Below, piece by piece: positions 43,501 to 55,559 of a stretch of DNA of 64,000 nucleotides. The stretch is from assembly GCA_019787685.1 (NCBI GenBank), contig JAHNUO010000001.1, forward strand, positions 3,348,001 to 3,412,000, written 5' to 3'. Origin of the DNA: Chiua virens. Lineage: Eukaryota > Basidiomycota > Agaricomycetes > Boletales > Boletaceae. The position numbers and the translations under genes were made by a program. Each line of letters opens with the position of its first letter. The first letter of the stretch is position 1. The notes below the pieces were generated by a model. It was not told the DNA's origin, ran no database searches, and saw nothing but the letters and a program-made list of their open reading frames with translations.

Positions 43501-45300
43501 CTATAGGCTTGCGATTTCCAAATTGAGGCACATCACCAATTCCGATTCCTTTCGGCTATAGATTCTTTGGGAGTAGCACCCGAGTAAGATGGGATGGTAA
43601 CTGTTGCACGTGTCGGGCTGGTATTAGGCGTGGATATGAAGAGGGCCGTTTGCAAAGTGGCCCGCATCTCGAGCATGGTCTCGGAAGTAGTAAGGCATCC
43701 AGTTCGACGCCATCGCTTTAGACAATTCTATTCATACGTTTGCGTGGAGGTGTGCGGCGGCCAAAGCATCATCATTCTTGGAGAACTCTGGCGGCAATAA
43801 TAGCAGACAAGTTGATACATACTGAGATTCAAGATCCAAGTTGGCAAGCTCTTTCAAAGCTCGAACCGGGAGGGGAATGACCCCGGTGTGGGAATCAACG
43901 TAAGCAGACGCGGTAACAGGGATGACAGGCTATTCACGAGATGAGCAAAGCGATTGGGGAGGAGGTAACTCCCTCATGGTAATTAAGGTTCAGAACGCCA
44001 AGATAGATGCCTCGTTGAAGGCGCGAAAGCCATGGGGTCATAGCAAATGAATAGCGAACTGAGTGTTCAGGGCGGGAAGAATGAAATAATGGTGATTTGT
44101 ACAAAGCGGATGAAGGGCAGAGCTTTCGGCTGGACAGAGGTCAGCACTATCGGGTAGCCTGCGATTTCCAAGCACTCACTAAAAATGTTGTTGTTGTTCA
44201 AACCGCCAGTGAAGACGAGAGCAGCAGACAGCCACTGGACTCACGTCCCGACCTAGCCAAATGGAGGTACGAGACAACACTGGAAACTCAGCAAGCGGAA
44301 TGAACGGCGGGATGGAGGGTGATGCGAACTACAATGAAAGGGGGAGGGCAAGAGGGATGAGAGGAGCCTCCAGCATGGTCTGGACTGGGGTGAACCAAAC
44401 GAGGTTGAGCCAGCGCAGGAGACGAGACGAGATGAGGATTGAATTTATTGAAGAGCCAAAGCACGAGCTAAATCTGGCCGAGGGACAAAGTCCCTGGAGA
44501 ATCGGGCCAGCATGAAAGGGTGCAAAAGCTTGAGAGCGATGAGAAGGACCACTGAACAAGAATGAGTCAAGATACAGGACGAATGGAAACTTTTTGCTAA
44601 CGAAGCTCGCAGATGGCACGGTTGGTGTGCACAAACGATGGAGAGGACTTTGAGTGAGAGAAGTCAGGAGAATTAGATCCCAAGACAAAGACCGGGTGAC
44701 TGCAACACACCGACGAAGCAGATCTTTGATTAGATGAAGAACCAATGACTGGGCCCGATGATCTAGGACTTGTGCGTCACCTGTGCACACCAACATCGTT
44801 ACCGGATCTTGCCCTTTGGAACGATTGTCAATAAGACAATGATACTGTCTTAGACCACTGGAAAACCTTACATTTGTCAGGACTCGTTGCTTATTTTCGC
44901 GTCATACAGACTGTCGGCATTCCTCGTTATTGAACTACTAATCCTACTGATCAAGACGTTGTAGGACTCGGGAAAAGAGACCGTGGGAATTCCATAATGG
45001 TTGAATAAATAGTGTCCCGTGAATTCAGTCACATGACGTCCATTTTGGGTACCCTGTCGGCAAACACTACTTAGGGCGACACCTGGTTTGGTTCTTATTT
45101 TTTCTTTCCTACCATGCTGCAGCATACCTATTTTACTAGTAGTGTTAGTTACCATCTTGTAAGTAAATCGATCGGTCTACTTTGCACTAATTATTATACA
45201 AACCTGAATTAGATGCCATAACAGTACGTGGGTTTGCGTCGTCGTCTTGTGCACAGGGAGCGAACCGTTGGAACTAATCATGGTCGTCGCTGAATTCAGG
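43501..45300. other. Stretch without recognised gene
   Basis: Short frames on both strands, including a 155-codon minus frame at 44329-44796, have no recognisable motifs. The upstream exons or promoter of the large minus-strand gene may lie in 43500-43900. No repeat copies were noticed. Confidence 0.3.
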
Positions 45301-45310
45301 TTGCAGGAAC

Positions 45311-47104
45311 ATGAAACCTGTCGTCGATTGCAAATCCCACACAGCAGCATGCCTCACCATAGCTGACATGAGCAAACTCCTGGAATTGGTGTCGACCGTC
45401 GACTTTAGTAGCGACTCATACAATGATCAAGTCCACCAAGACATCTATGGTTGCGTTCACTTCTTACTACTACAAAGTTTGTCGCTAACCTGCCTTCTCG
45501 CAGACCTCGTCGAAATCCATTGCTTCCAGTCAGTTGGCATCCCGGGCCAATGGTTCCGGCACAAACCACGCTCCTCTTCTACCTGATCGCATTCATCGAC
45601 TGATATCACCTTGCGTACAGAGACTGACGGCTCTGTGGACGAGCAAGGGGAGGGTATGGCGAAGCAGAATAAGTCCAGTGGCAGGTCTACACCTTTCTAG
45701 ACTGTGCCCAGACCTGTCGCTCAGAGTCGACTTTCGGGTTTATTGGCTGGCTGGCTGGTATCAGCCTATGCCTGTGACAACGTCGGTGGTCGTCACAACC
45801 CATACCGGTAACCGGAAGAGTGTTAGTGAACCTTTTTTGGTTCAACAGAGTACAGGTGGAAGTTTGTCGACGCAGGAAAGTGTTGGTTCGAGCGTTGCTT
45901 GGTGAGTGAATGACCGTTCGTTTCAAGAACGGAAGCTGAGAGCTTGTTTTTCAGGATGTGCTGGCTGTCAAGGTTGAAGCAAGGGCGAATATGCTCTCCT
46001 TGCCTCCAGAGAAGAAGCGACAAGTTATCGAGCAAGTACGGGGCAAGTTTGACAAGGCGACTTCGAGTGGCCCTCAGTCGTCTGCAATGTATGGTCCGTC
46101 TAGCGAGAGTGCACTTGTCCCTCGACTTGTTCCGCAGTTCAGTGGCGATACAAGGTTCTTCAAACGAATCTCTGCGTTTCCGACGTAGGGTTCAACAGCT
46201 TTGCCTCCACCACCAAGCGTCAACTCAAAGAGTTGTTCTGGCGGTAATTTTGCGAGTAGCCCCAGATCCTCTTTTTCTCCTGAGAAACCAGTGGAAGATG
46301 TGCAAACCGTGAAGCCACAGACCACTGGGAGTATGTTTAGCACTTGGTGGGCAGCTTTGGGGGGCAAGGTAGCCACCAACAACGAGCATGCAACATCCGC
46401 TCGTGCCTATGTGGACAGTGTACACGAATTGCGGAACGTGGACTCGAATCTCGTGAAGCACCTCATCCCCTTGCAGATGCATATATCCACGGCTAAGAGT
46501 GGTTTACTTTCCTCGCTAGTTGGAAAGGGCGGAGAGAGGAGGGCACTCACTGACAGTGCAAGCAGTGTTCTTCTGGAGGTGATTAGGGCATTCAGGGTTC
46601 TCTTGAATACCGAGGTGAGTCATCAATGCAGAGTCAAGTACGTATCGAAGAGCTGAATGGCTTCACGATAGCCCGGGTTCGATGCTGTCCTCCTATTGCC
46701 AACTATCATCACGCATATCGGATACTCCCTACACGGAATGTTGCTCAAAATCTGGACGCTAGCGGCGGAACTTCTTGCAGCAATATGGATGGTCTCATTC
46801 GACGAAGGCCACCGTGCCGTTATGGCTGCCCTGTCTGAATATCGGATCGCATATAATGAGCTCTTCCGATTTCAGTCGTTAGTATCGGTTCTCATGACAT
46901 CAGACTCTGCAGAGTCTGCAATGTCAGAAGTGACATTTCCCATGGAAGAGGAGGGGTCTGGGAAGCTAGGACAGTATTCATGGGGCTCATCAATGCCCTG
47001 ACAAATTGTCCGCACACACTAGAAGAATGGATCTCACTACAGGTGGTGATAAAGCCATGAACTGCCATGTCTATTGAATCCGTGGTCAGCAGTCACCGTC
47101 TTCA
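45311..47104 (+). pseudogene. Formin (SepA/Bni1-type) N-terminal region relic
   Basis: The best part is 45958-46660: VKVEARANMLSLPPEKKR, then a polar stretch ALVPRLVPQFSGDTRFFKR, a TAG-interrupted linker, FSPEKPVEDVQTVKPQ, FSTWWAALGG, LVKHLIPLQMHISTAKSG, VGKGGERRALTDS and LLEVIRAFRVLLNTE ending at a GT donor. The next exon (46690-46990) reads ITHIGYSLHGMLLKIWTL, LLAAIWMVSFDEGHRAV and YRIAYNELFRF. This matches the GTPase-binding/FH3 armadillo region of basidiomycete formins, which nucleate actin at division sites and tips. Compared with the family about 25 residues are missing before VGKGG. Stops are present, and the sequence is cut at 47104 by a Tc1 element. The FH1/FH2 parts are absent. The first 600 bases are less certain. 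Confidence 0.6.
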
Positions 47105-47106
47105 TA

Positions 47107-48692
47107 CAGTGGCTCAAACAACTGTCCCAATGTTTGCATGTTTTTCACTAAACGCAATAAAACGCGGTAACCACTAAACCTTACCCAAACCTGTGTGTAT
47201 ATGAAATATAGTACCTACTCCTGGCTTTCTATTGGACCAAAGGTCAAAGGATTTGAATAAGATTTGATGACATGGCAATTATTTCAAAATGATCACTCAT
47301 TGGGACAGTTTTTTGACTTTAAGTTTGGATTACATATATCAGACCCTAACATGTTGGAAAGTACTTACATACATTTGATAATGGTTCTATTATGTTATAT
47401 TTATGTAACTATCATCAGCTAGCACCATATAAACCCCACCATTTCACAGTAACTTTCCTATCATCATTATGAAACTTATCACCAGCTCTTAAGGGACAAT
47501 AACATCTCCTTCCCTTTCCTTAAGCTTTCTTCCAGGAAAATAACCTCTAAAACTAGTCTGGGCAAGTCTATAGTGTCTAGGGTCCTTCAGGAAATCCAAC
47601 TAGACAACACTAAACATCTTGGTGGTCACCCTTCAAAGTTTTCATTTACCAGCAAACGGGCTATTGTACAACAGATCATTACTGGCAAGGCCAAAAATGC
47701 TGTTCAGCTCACTATACTTATAAATACCATTATTGATACTCATCTCTACCCTCAGACAGCCAGAAATACCCTCAAAAAAGCCTATTTGAAAGCTGTGGTA
47801 GAGAACAAAAACATCTTCTCTTCAAGAGTCACAAGAAAGGATGGTTGGCCTATGCTTTCCAATACTAGCATTGGACTGTGGAGGGTGGGAAAATGGTTGT
47901 ATAGTTAAGTGAGGCTAAAGTCAATAGGATTAGGTCATACAAACAAGAGTATGTGTGGAAAAAGGTGGGAAAGTAGTTGATTACTAGGGTACAGTCAAGC
48001 ATAGAGGAGGCTATGGGCCTATATAGGATAGAATGGAGTGGGAGTTTAGAGTGAGATGTACAGAAGGATGAATGCTGAGCAATATGTGACAATTTCACAG
48101 CAAGGGTTGCTGGAAAACATTGAAGAATTTTAAATTTCAGAAGGTGATATCATTTTTCAATAAGATAATGATCCCAAGCATACCTCTAAAAGAGTTCAGA
48201 CCTGGGTCAAAGATCAAGAGATTGGATCTTTAGATTGGCCTGCACAGTCTCTAGATCTCACTTCCTTTGAACATACCTGAAATTATCTCAAAAAATGACT
48301 TTCAGCTTATAAAAGTGCCCCTAAAGGAGTTTATCATTTATAGGAGAGGTTAGTAGAGGAGTGGGGAAATATTTGTGCAGAATAACATCAGAAATAGATT
48401 AAAAGCATGCATAGAAGGCTTGAAGCTGTTACCAAGGCCAAAGGAGGTCATACCAAATAATAATACTTACATTTATATAAAGTCAAAAAACTGTCCCAAT
48501 GAGTGATCATTTTGAAATGATTGCCATGTCATCAAATCTTATTCAAATCCTTTGACCCTTGGTCCAATAGAAAGCCAGGAGTAGGTACTATATTTCATAT
48601 TCCCACAGGTTTGGGTAAGGTTTAGTGGTTACCGCGTTTTATTGCGTTTAGTGAAAAACATGCAAACATTGGGACAGTTGTTTGAGCCACTG
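47107..48692 (+). mobile_element. Tc1/mariner element with terminal inverted repeats of about 215 bp
   Basis: It begins CAGTGGCTCAAACAACTG and ends with the inverse, flanked by TA (47105-47106 and 48693-48694). The inverted repeats extend about 215 bp inward (to about 47325 and from about 48480) with few differences. Inside is a decayed Tc1-like transposase on the plus strand. The element interrupts the formin relic. Confidence 0.88.
47540..48465 (+). pseudogene. Tc1-type transposase relic
   Basis: The frame 47573-47908 shows the DNA-binding part (TGKAKNAVQLTILINT, TARNTLKKAYLKAVV). Later pieces in shifting frames retain NAEQYVTIS, DIIFQ-stop-DNDPKHTSK (second catalytic Asp, about 48155-48185), WPAQSLDLTSFEH (about 48237-48275, where the third acid is expected in NPIE) and RRLEAVTKAKGG. 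Many stops are present. It cannot be active itself. Confidence 0.8.
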
Positions 48693-48694
48693 TA

Positions 48695-50230
48695 TCTCTT
48701 TTTAGCCTGGGGACTATTCCTCAGTCTGAATCCATCAAGACCATGCCCTCCACTTTACAGTCCTCTCTCGCAGTCATTCAGCCGAATAACTATGGGACTC
48801 GTACGCTTGTCCTCAATTCTAGTAGCTAGCCTCACTGACTAGTGTCACAGTCACAATGCTCACTGCTGTCGGGTATGGTTACTGTAAGCTGTGGGTTTTG
48901 TTCCACTATGAGGCACGAACTTATGCATTGTCAGCCCTTGTCTTTCCAAAAGAGGTACCACTTGTGGATTCTCTGTCATATACGTATTTTCCTGATCGAT
49001 ATCAATCAAGGCGGAATACATCTGGGTCAGCGAACAATTGTTCCTGAAGTGTACGGATTTCTGGCAAGAGCCCAGAACAAGCCATGGCCCCGGGTTTCAA
49101 CGCTGTACATAGTTGTGCATACCGAACTTTCAGTGCACAAGGACATGCTCTAGCAAGATCTCTACAGGTTCGCTACTGTGGCCTGCATAATTTGGCGTGA
49201 GCCTATGGCTGTCATAATACGTTTATTGAATGTCGATGTCGAGTGCCCATCAAGTACTATGCCCTCGTAGTCTCCGCACCAGCCGTTCCAAACACATTCC
49301 TAATTACATAGTCACTTCCAAGAAGTGACATGCGTCTGACGCCAGAAGCTTCCTAATGCAGCGACCAGGAGGGCTGGACTTGAGACTAATGCCCTTGGTA
49401 AGTTTGGTATGCAAGTTTGGGTTTGATCTGTCTTTGACCGCGGTCAAAGTCGGAAGTAGTTTCGTACCGGTTGCAAAGGTATGTTTGGTCAAATATCAAT
49501 GATCTACAAACATGTTGACATGTATTGTAATCGTAGACATACATACTTGTCTGCCCTCATTTGTCGCGCCTCAAAGACGCTACTGCTATCCATTAAACAG
49601 CTGCAAGCACTCACTCAAAGATTTTTCCTCCACTTCATTCATGAGTACTTCTATGGAGCACCATAATGTAGCAGACGAAGTGTGCATTGGATTCGTGAGT
49701 GCGAAAAATATCAAGTCACTAAGGCTAAATGACACCATAATACTACTGGGAGGAGATCGAAGATTCCAAGTGAAACTAGACATACGGCCAAATATCAGCA
49801 GTGACCTTGTTTACAAGTTATTCCGAAATGAATAGTGGTCTTGGATGTGTAGACAATACCAGACATGATACAAAGGAATAACATGCAGATTGAGTATTCG
49901 AGTACAAGTATACTGGCAGACAAGGAGCAGTACATATAATTACATCGAAAGGATTGCATGGTTTGGAAAGAGAAAAGCATATTTTAGTACAAGTATAAAT
50001 AAGTACTAGTATTACACGAATTGACAGTGTAAAGAAGGTGCAGTTTTGGAGGGGAAACAAACAAGTAGTTAGCTGTTGGCCACTGGTAATGGCATATTAA
50101 CAACATAGATAAAACATGGTTCAAAGAAAGGAAGGGAAGCATAGAAAGTACATACATCAGCATTGTGGATGTAACGTGAAGATTGAACAAACTCTGTATA
50201 TCATGCTTTCAGACATTTTGAAACTGATAA
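48695..50230. other. Stretch without recognised gene
   Basis: Plus-strand pieces around 49060-49230 (STLYIVVHTELSVHKDML, CIIWREPMAVIIRLLNVDVEC) are coherent across a stop and may be a relic of an unknown gene. 49512-49835 has a further open frame with DTIILLGGDRRFQVKLD. No family is recognised. AT-rich sequence follows to 50230. Confidence 0.3.
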
Positions 50231-50246
50231 TGAAATATGAGCATAC

Positions 50247-51232
50247 TTAGGAAGCACGACCTTTGCCTTTGTTAGGGCTTGGCATGCTGACCTTAATGCG
50301 TTTGAACGGACTAGCAGGAGTGGGGTCAGGGTGACGGAGGATTTGTAGCTCTCGTGCGATGGTGACAAAGACATGTCGTTTTTGTCTCTTGATGTTAATG
50401 TGACCCATAGTGAAATGTGCCTCTACAGTAGCGCCTTTAACCATAGATTCGTATCGCAAGGGTGGGATCAAGTGTCCTGTCAAATTGAAGGCAGGGATTG
50501 GACATATGTCGTGGGTATTGAGGAGACTCTCCAGGTGTGGTTTACAACATTCACTGACTGGCCACGAGGCCATGGCAAAGTCATGACCCAATTCAGTTAC
50601 GTCATCGGAAGCTACTACAGAAAGGTTGTATTAGTATTTTAGACATGATATACAAAGGAATAGATTGCCTGTTGTCGTAGTCTCACCATCCCCATCTGGA
50701 ACCTGGCTCTCATTCCCTTCTCCAGATCCATCCTCGTAGTTGTCGGGTTTGGGCTATAAAGTTTGTCGAAATTTATTAGTGTCAACCTGCAAAGTCATGG
50801 TGATCATACCTCGAACAAAGCATGAGATAGTTTGAACTGCTGCAAGCCAAGATGTTGGGCAATGATGCTCATGACTTCGTCATTTTTACCCACTTTGATG
50901 AGGCGCTCGATGGCTTGTAAGTTGGTGATACAAGCATTAAAATCATTGCAGGCAAACTGAAATTTATTTGGGGAGGGAGGTGCAGCCAGTCGACATGACA
51001 ACTTCACGTCTTTGAATGGAGTACCGAAGGCGTTGTCGGGATCAAAGTTGGCATCAGGAGAGAAATAAAAGTCATTTCGTGCAATTTGGAAGACGCCATG
51101 TAAGTTGAACTTGGTCGCAGCAGCTCCACTTCCTTTGCGAATGAGCATGTCAAGCAAATTACTAGCACAGAATTCTACACGTTGGGCAATTCCAGGAGTG
51201 CCCACGTATTGGGCTGAAAGCGAGGGAAGCAT
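50247..51232 (-). CDS. Uncharacterised three-exon gene, 285 aa, apparently intact
   Basis: ATG at 51232-51230. Exons 51232-50810, 50753-50687 and 50614-50247 join through GT-AG introns of 56 and 72 nt and give 858 nt with no internal stop. The protein has a mixed N-terminal region (LLDMLIRKGSGAAATKFNLH, DVKLSCRLAAPPSPNKFQF), an acidic linker encoded by exon 2 (NYEDGSGEGNESQVPDGD) and a basic C-terminus (PFKRIKVSMPSPNKGKGR) that looks like a nuclear localisation signal. No known domain is recognised. It stands head-to-head with the Helitron coding region starting at 52017, and could be cargo or a neighbour. Its intactness contrasts with the broken genes around it. Confidence 0.6.
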
Positions 51233-52016
51233 TAAACGTTTGTGGATGGCTTGTGGAGAGGTGGGAAGATCCGAAGAACAAGGTTCAGGTTGAGAAGTAT
51301 CGGTATGGTCATTGACCTGACGGTCCTGACCAGATCCAGAAGGAGCAGCAGAGAGAAGGTCAGGGGCTGTTGTTCAGCACTTCTGTGTCATTGTGTGAGA
51401 GGGGAAACGGGGAGATGGTCGCGTTTACTCGGTTCAGCAGTATTTAACATGAAAAAAATAAAAACAAAAACAAAAACAGGGCATCGTGTTCCATGTTCCG
51501 TCCGTAAGCCATGTTCCGTCCGTAAGCCTTATTCGTTTTTTGGCCTGCTTGAAGTCTGTGGCGGCTCATGAACGAAAGCAAGTAAAAGAAGATAGTTCAA
51601 GGTCAAGAAAGCTGAACGGAATTACCAAGGTTGAACTGTAATTTTATGGAAGAGCGGGGTGATCTGTCAGAGGAAAAACATGTGTTTTGTTGGCATGTGA
51701 TGCAGTCATGGCATCCACTGAGTCATTTGTTGAGAAAAAATGTCTAAAGGAGCATCTGAATGTTTAAATAGAGTAAAGTCTTTGATGGCAGATCATAACA
51801 TACAAATTTTTTTCCAGTCCGGATCTCATCAGAGAGCGTTAGCATTGCATCAGCAATAAGGCTAATACATCCCAGGTTTATTTCATCCGAGAAGGTCAGG
51901 GTAGCATGTAAGGTTCATCATTCCAGGATTACCCACTGACATGTGACTTTGAAGAAACTTGAAGTAGAACGAAAGAGATAAGACAATGATGAGATGGCTG
52001 TGAGAGGCTATCGACG

Positions 52017-53372
52017 TTGATCATGATTCATCGACGACAGGACATTTTGGTCGGGAGGCTCGGGAAACTGGAAATCGAAAGAGCAGTCCCCTCTCGGACC
52101 TTTCCTAGGACGTTGAAACTGTTGAGCTGGAACAAGATTCTCAATATGATTGAAGCCCAGCCCGAGCACATTCGTCGCATAATCCAGGAAGCAGCACGGG
52201 AGAAGGATCACAGACAATCAAGGCTGACAAGCATCATTCAAAAGAGGGTTGCCGATATAGGGGAATACTGTGATGAAGGATCAGTGTCAGGAAATGGTGC
52301 TGAAGAAGCCAGAAACAACATACGAGACTGTGACATGGATAATGCGGTGGTAATGGAGGAAGATACAGGACTGACAGGCATCTGTGAAGATGGACAAACA
52401 TACAAAACATGAACATGTTCCAATTTCATGGAATTGCCCTCGGAAGCGGATAGCAAGGCTTGTTATCGTGCATTCATTGATGCAACTTGTAACAACTCTC
52501 TGTCACATTCAATCTGTGTCATTTGTGCATGGGAACTGTGGAGTTTGGAAGGTAAGTTACAGATCACATACACGTATAGCAGTTGAAGTAGTATTTTCCA
52601 ATAAAAAGGTTCAGATCAAATTATTCAAGCCATACCAAATGTCCATCGTTTGCAACCAACGATGTCACATCCTTCATATCGTCTGTGGAATGGGTTATTG
52701 GTCTTGGAAGAATATATCGATGGAGAAGGAACAGACGCACAGGGTTAGGTATGTGACGAATGCGCACAAGCTCTGCAGTCCGATTCAATGCCAAAATTCG
52801 CACTTGCAAACAACTTGTGGATTGGCCATGTCCCTCACGAATTATCAGTTCTTACCCTGCCAGAACAACTCTTGATATCTCGTCATTATCCTCGCTGTTA
52901 CATTGTAAAGCTTTATCCTTGCGATGGTCACGTTTCGAATCCAACTCATTTGCAGCGAGCCATGGTCGGGAACGTTACACTGTATAACATGAACACAAAT
53001 GCAATCTGCGACATGTTGGAGGGCCAGTTACTGCCGCAACCTGCCATACAGTTAGCATCTGTATTAGCCATCATGTATATCGGGAGCAAGAAGTTGCCAA
53101 AGCTATGGCTGAAATCAACATTCCGAGTTCGTCATCGAATCATTTATGAAGCCCTTGTCTGGCTGAAGCAAAATAATGCCATGTATGAAGATATTGTTAT
53201 TTCACGAGATCATCTCAAGTTATTGCCAGAAGATGATGTACCAGTGGAAATCTCGGCAGCTATTCAACATGAAGAGGACGAAGATGTAGGAATTCAGGAG
53301 CGGTCAGGATATGTTCCTACCGACAGAATCGATGATCAGAGTGAGTTGAAATACACTTGGTGTTCGGTTTAG
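52017..53372 (+). pseudogene. Helitron N-terminal region (cysteine cluster and DUF6570-like)
   Basis: 52017-52412 encodes a basic and then acidic segment. 52424-52540, in another frame, has ACYRAFIDATCNNSLSHS followed by CVICAWELW, the cysteine pair found at the start of fungal Helitron proteins. 52788-53372 is an open frame with PKFALANNLWIGHVP, LTLPEQLLISRHYPRCYI, GNVTLYNMNTNAICDMLEG, FRVRHRIIYEALVWLK and LPEDDVPVEI, which I recognise as the DUF6570-type region preceding Rep. Frame changes between the pieces may be introns or decay. Confidence 0.65.
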
Positions 53373-53566
53373 CAAGTTAAATACGAGTCAGATCCAATAT
53401 TATCAGGAGATGACTCAGAGGAAGTACCAATGTTTGACTCTGAAAACGAAGATCAAAATATGAATGGTCAGTGAACATGTGATATAAATTAATCAGTGGC
53501 GCATATTAAAGCACCTGACTTGTAGGTTCAACTCGTTTTTCGTCACCATCCACTGGTTCAGATGAT

Positions 53567-55370
53567 ATGGAGTTTGATGAAACTGATACCAACGATGCCA
53601 GTGGGATGGTTATTCCAATGCAATATCTTGGAGTGATGGACGTCGATCTCAATAATGTTTCATTGGATGAAAGGATGAAATATGCACTTGCAAGCATACA
53701 CGACTCAGACTCAGAGGGAGGTTATGCTGTTAGGCATGGTCATCAACCATTGTCTGAATTTGGAAAGGGTTATAGAGGCCAACCTGATCCTAAACAGAAT
53801 CCATTGGCAGCAGCCTTCCCCATGTTGTTTCCATATGGAATAGGAGGCATCGAAGGAAGATGAGAACGTACAATTGGGTTCGATGAACACGTTCGATGGG
53901 CATTACAATATCATGACTGGCGATTTCGAGTGCACCATTCCTTTCCCTTTGTTTGTTTCAGTATCTCACAGAAGAGAGATGCATTACGATCGGCTTGCAT
54001 ACAGATGAATCATCGTGATTTTGAACGTGATGCTCTCACCATTAGCTCACTGACTGTTGCGGATCTGAAACAAGCCGAGAAAGAAGAAGCCTCACAAATG
54101 CTGATATCAAATCCACGTGTCAAGTTGTTGTGCAAACACATTTTTACCTCTAATGCACGAGTCAAAGGCTCAGACAAGATGCAGGCATCTTACCAAGGTC
54201 AAATATGGGGAACATGCTTACGATTGCATGGACCATCACTCTGGGTTACTATCAATCCATGTGATATTCATGACCCCATACTTCAAGTATTTGTGGGGGA
54301 AGAAATCGATATGGACAAATTCAATAATGAACTCGGCCCTGATAGCTTGCATCGCGCATCTAATGTTGCTCGTGACCCATATGCCGCTGCAAAATATTTC
54401 TTCTTCATCATCCATACCATTCTTCACACTCTGTTTGGCATCAAAGCAACAAACAACCAAGTACATTCGTGGATGGGTTTACTTGGTTGTCTCACAGCGT
54501 ATTTTGGAGTGGTAGAGGCACAAGGACACAGATCTTTGCACGTCCATATGCTCTTATGGCTTCAGGATGCACCTAATGCCAAGGAAATGCATCACCTCCT
54601 GGGTACACCTGAATTTCGCCATCGCGTGTGTCAATTTATCTAGAAGAATATCCAAGCCGACATTGAAGGTCTTGACGAAGAAGGCTTAAAAACCATGCCA
54701 CGTGAAACGCAGCTAGCATATTCACGTCCTCCTGATCCAGATCAAGCATGTTGGGAAGGATCGTCTTCATCATGTCGTCAGATCTCAGCAGGTCCATACC
54801 TGTACTTGCCCCACTTGCCTCCGTTATGACAAGCATGGTCATCTTGTTTGCAAACGGCGTGCACCATGGGAGGTTTCTTGTTCTCATGGAGTCAATTCAG
54901 ATGGAACATACAAGGTTCGACACACCTATGGATATGTCAACAACTTCTGTCCTCCGATCTCTGTGACCACATGTTGCAACAACAATATCAAGCTGATCTC
55001 AAATGGGGCCGATACAAAGCATATAATGTGGTATTTGACAGGTTATCAGTCGAAGAAACAAGGGAAGAATTTCAACATTTCAGCTTTGATGTCAAAGTCA
55101 CTGCTCTACCATGAGAGCCACATTAATCATCTTGACGAGATTCTGGAACGGAACTACTTGTTGATATTTCGTTGTCAACTGTCGATCAACCGTGAAATGG
55201 AGATGTTAGCACCACAGGTGATCGCATATCTCATGCAATGGGGTGATCATATATGTTTACATTGTTATGTGCCACTTTATTGGTCGTCCGTTCAAGGTCG
55301 ATTACAAACTGTCTTTGGTGAACTCAGTGTACAACCAGACAGGTTTGTTCTCCAAATTCTTACTTGAGTC
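53567..55370 (+). pseudogene. Helitron Rep (HUH nuclease) region
   Basis: After an acidic lead (53567-53860) a TGA at 53861-53863 interrupts the Helitron-like N domain. It continues as ERTIGFDEHVRWALQYHDW and the long frame 53930-54643 (GQIWGTCLRLHGPSLWVTIN, EEIDMDKFNNELGP). The HUH motif is visible as GHRSLHVHMLLW (about 54524-54560). The tyrosine motif, YLTGYQSKKQGKN, lies near 55030-55070, two tyrosines three residues apart with following lysines. These residues nick and join single-stranded DNA in rolling-circle transposition. Frameshifts at about 54643 and 54960 and a stop (TAG at 54641-54643) show that the protein is not made. Confidence 0.75.
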
Positions 55371-55559
55371 AACATGGGCTTACTGGAAGATTCTAAAATC
55401 TGTACAAAGTGATTTCTCCAAGCAAACACCGAATGATGACATTGCCAGTGGCCAGAGAGTTGGACTTGGACGAATTCACGATACTAACTTGGAGGACTCT
55501 GAGGTTTGTATTGCAATGTCAAATCATGAGATTTTGATATTTAAATAGAGCTGAAACAG

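Noticed and set aside
44329..44796. A 155-codon minus-strand frame
   Set aside because: No motif and no link to the neighbouring gene's frame; probably chance.
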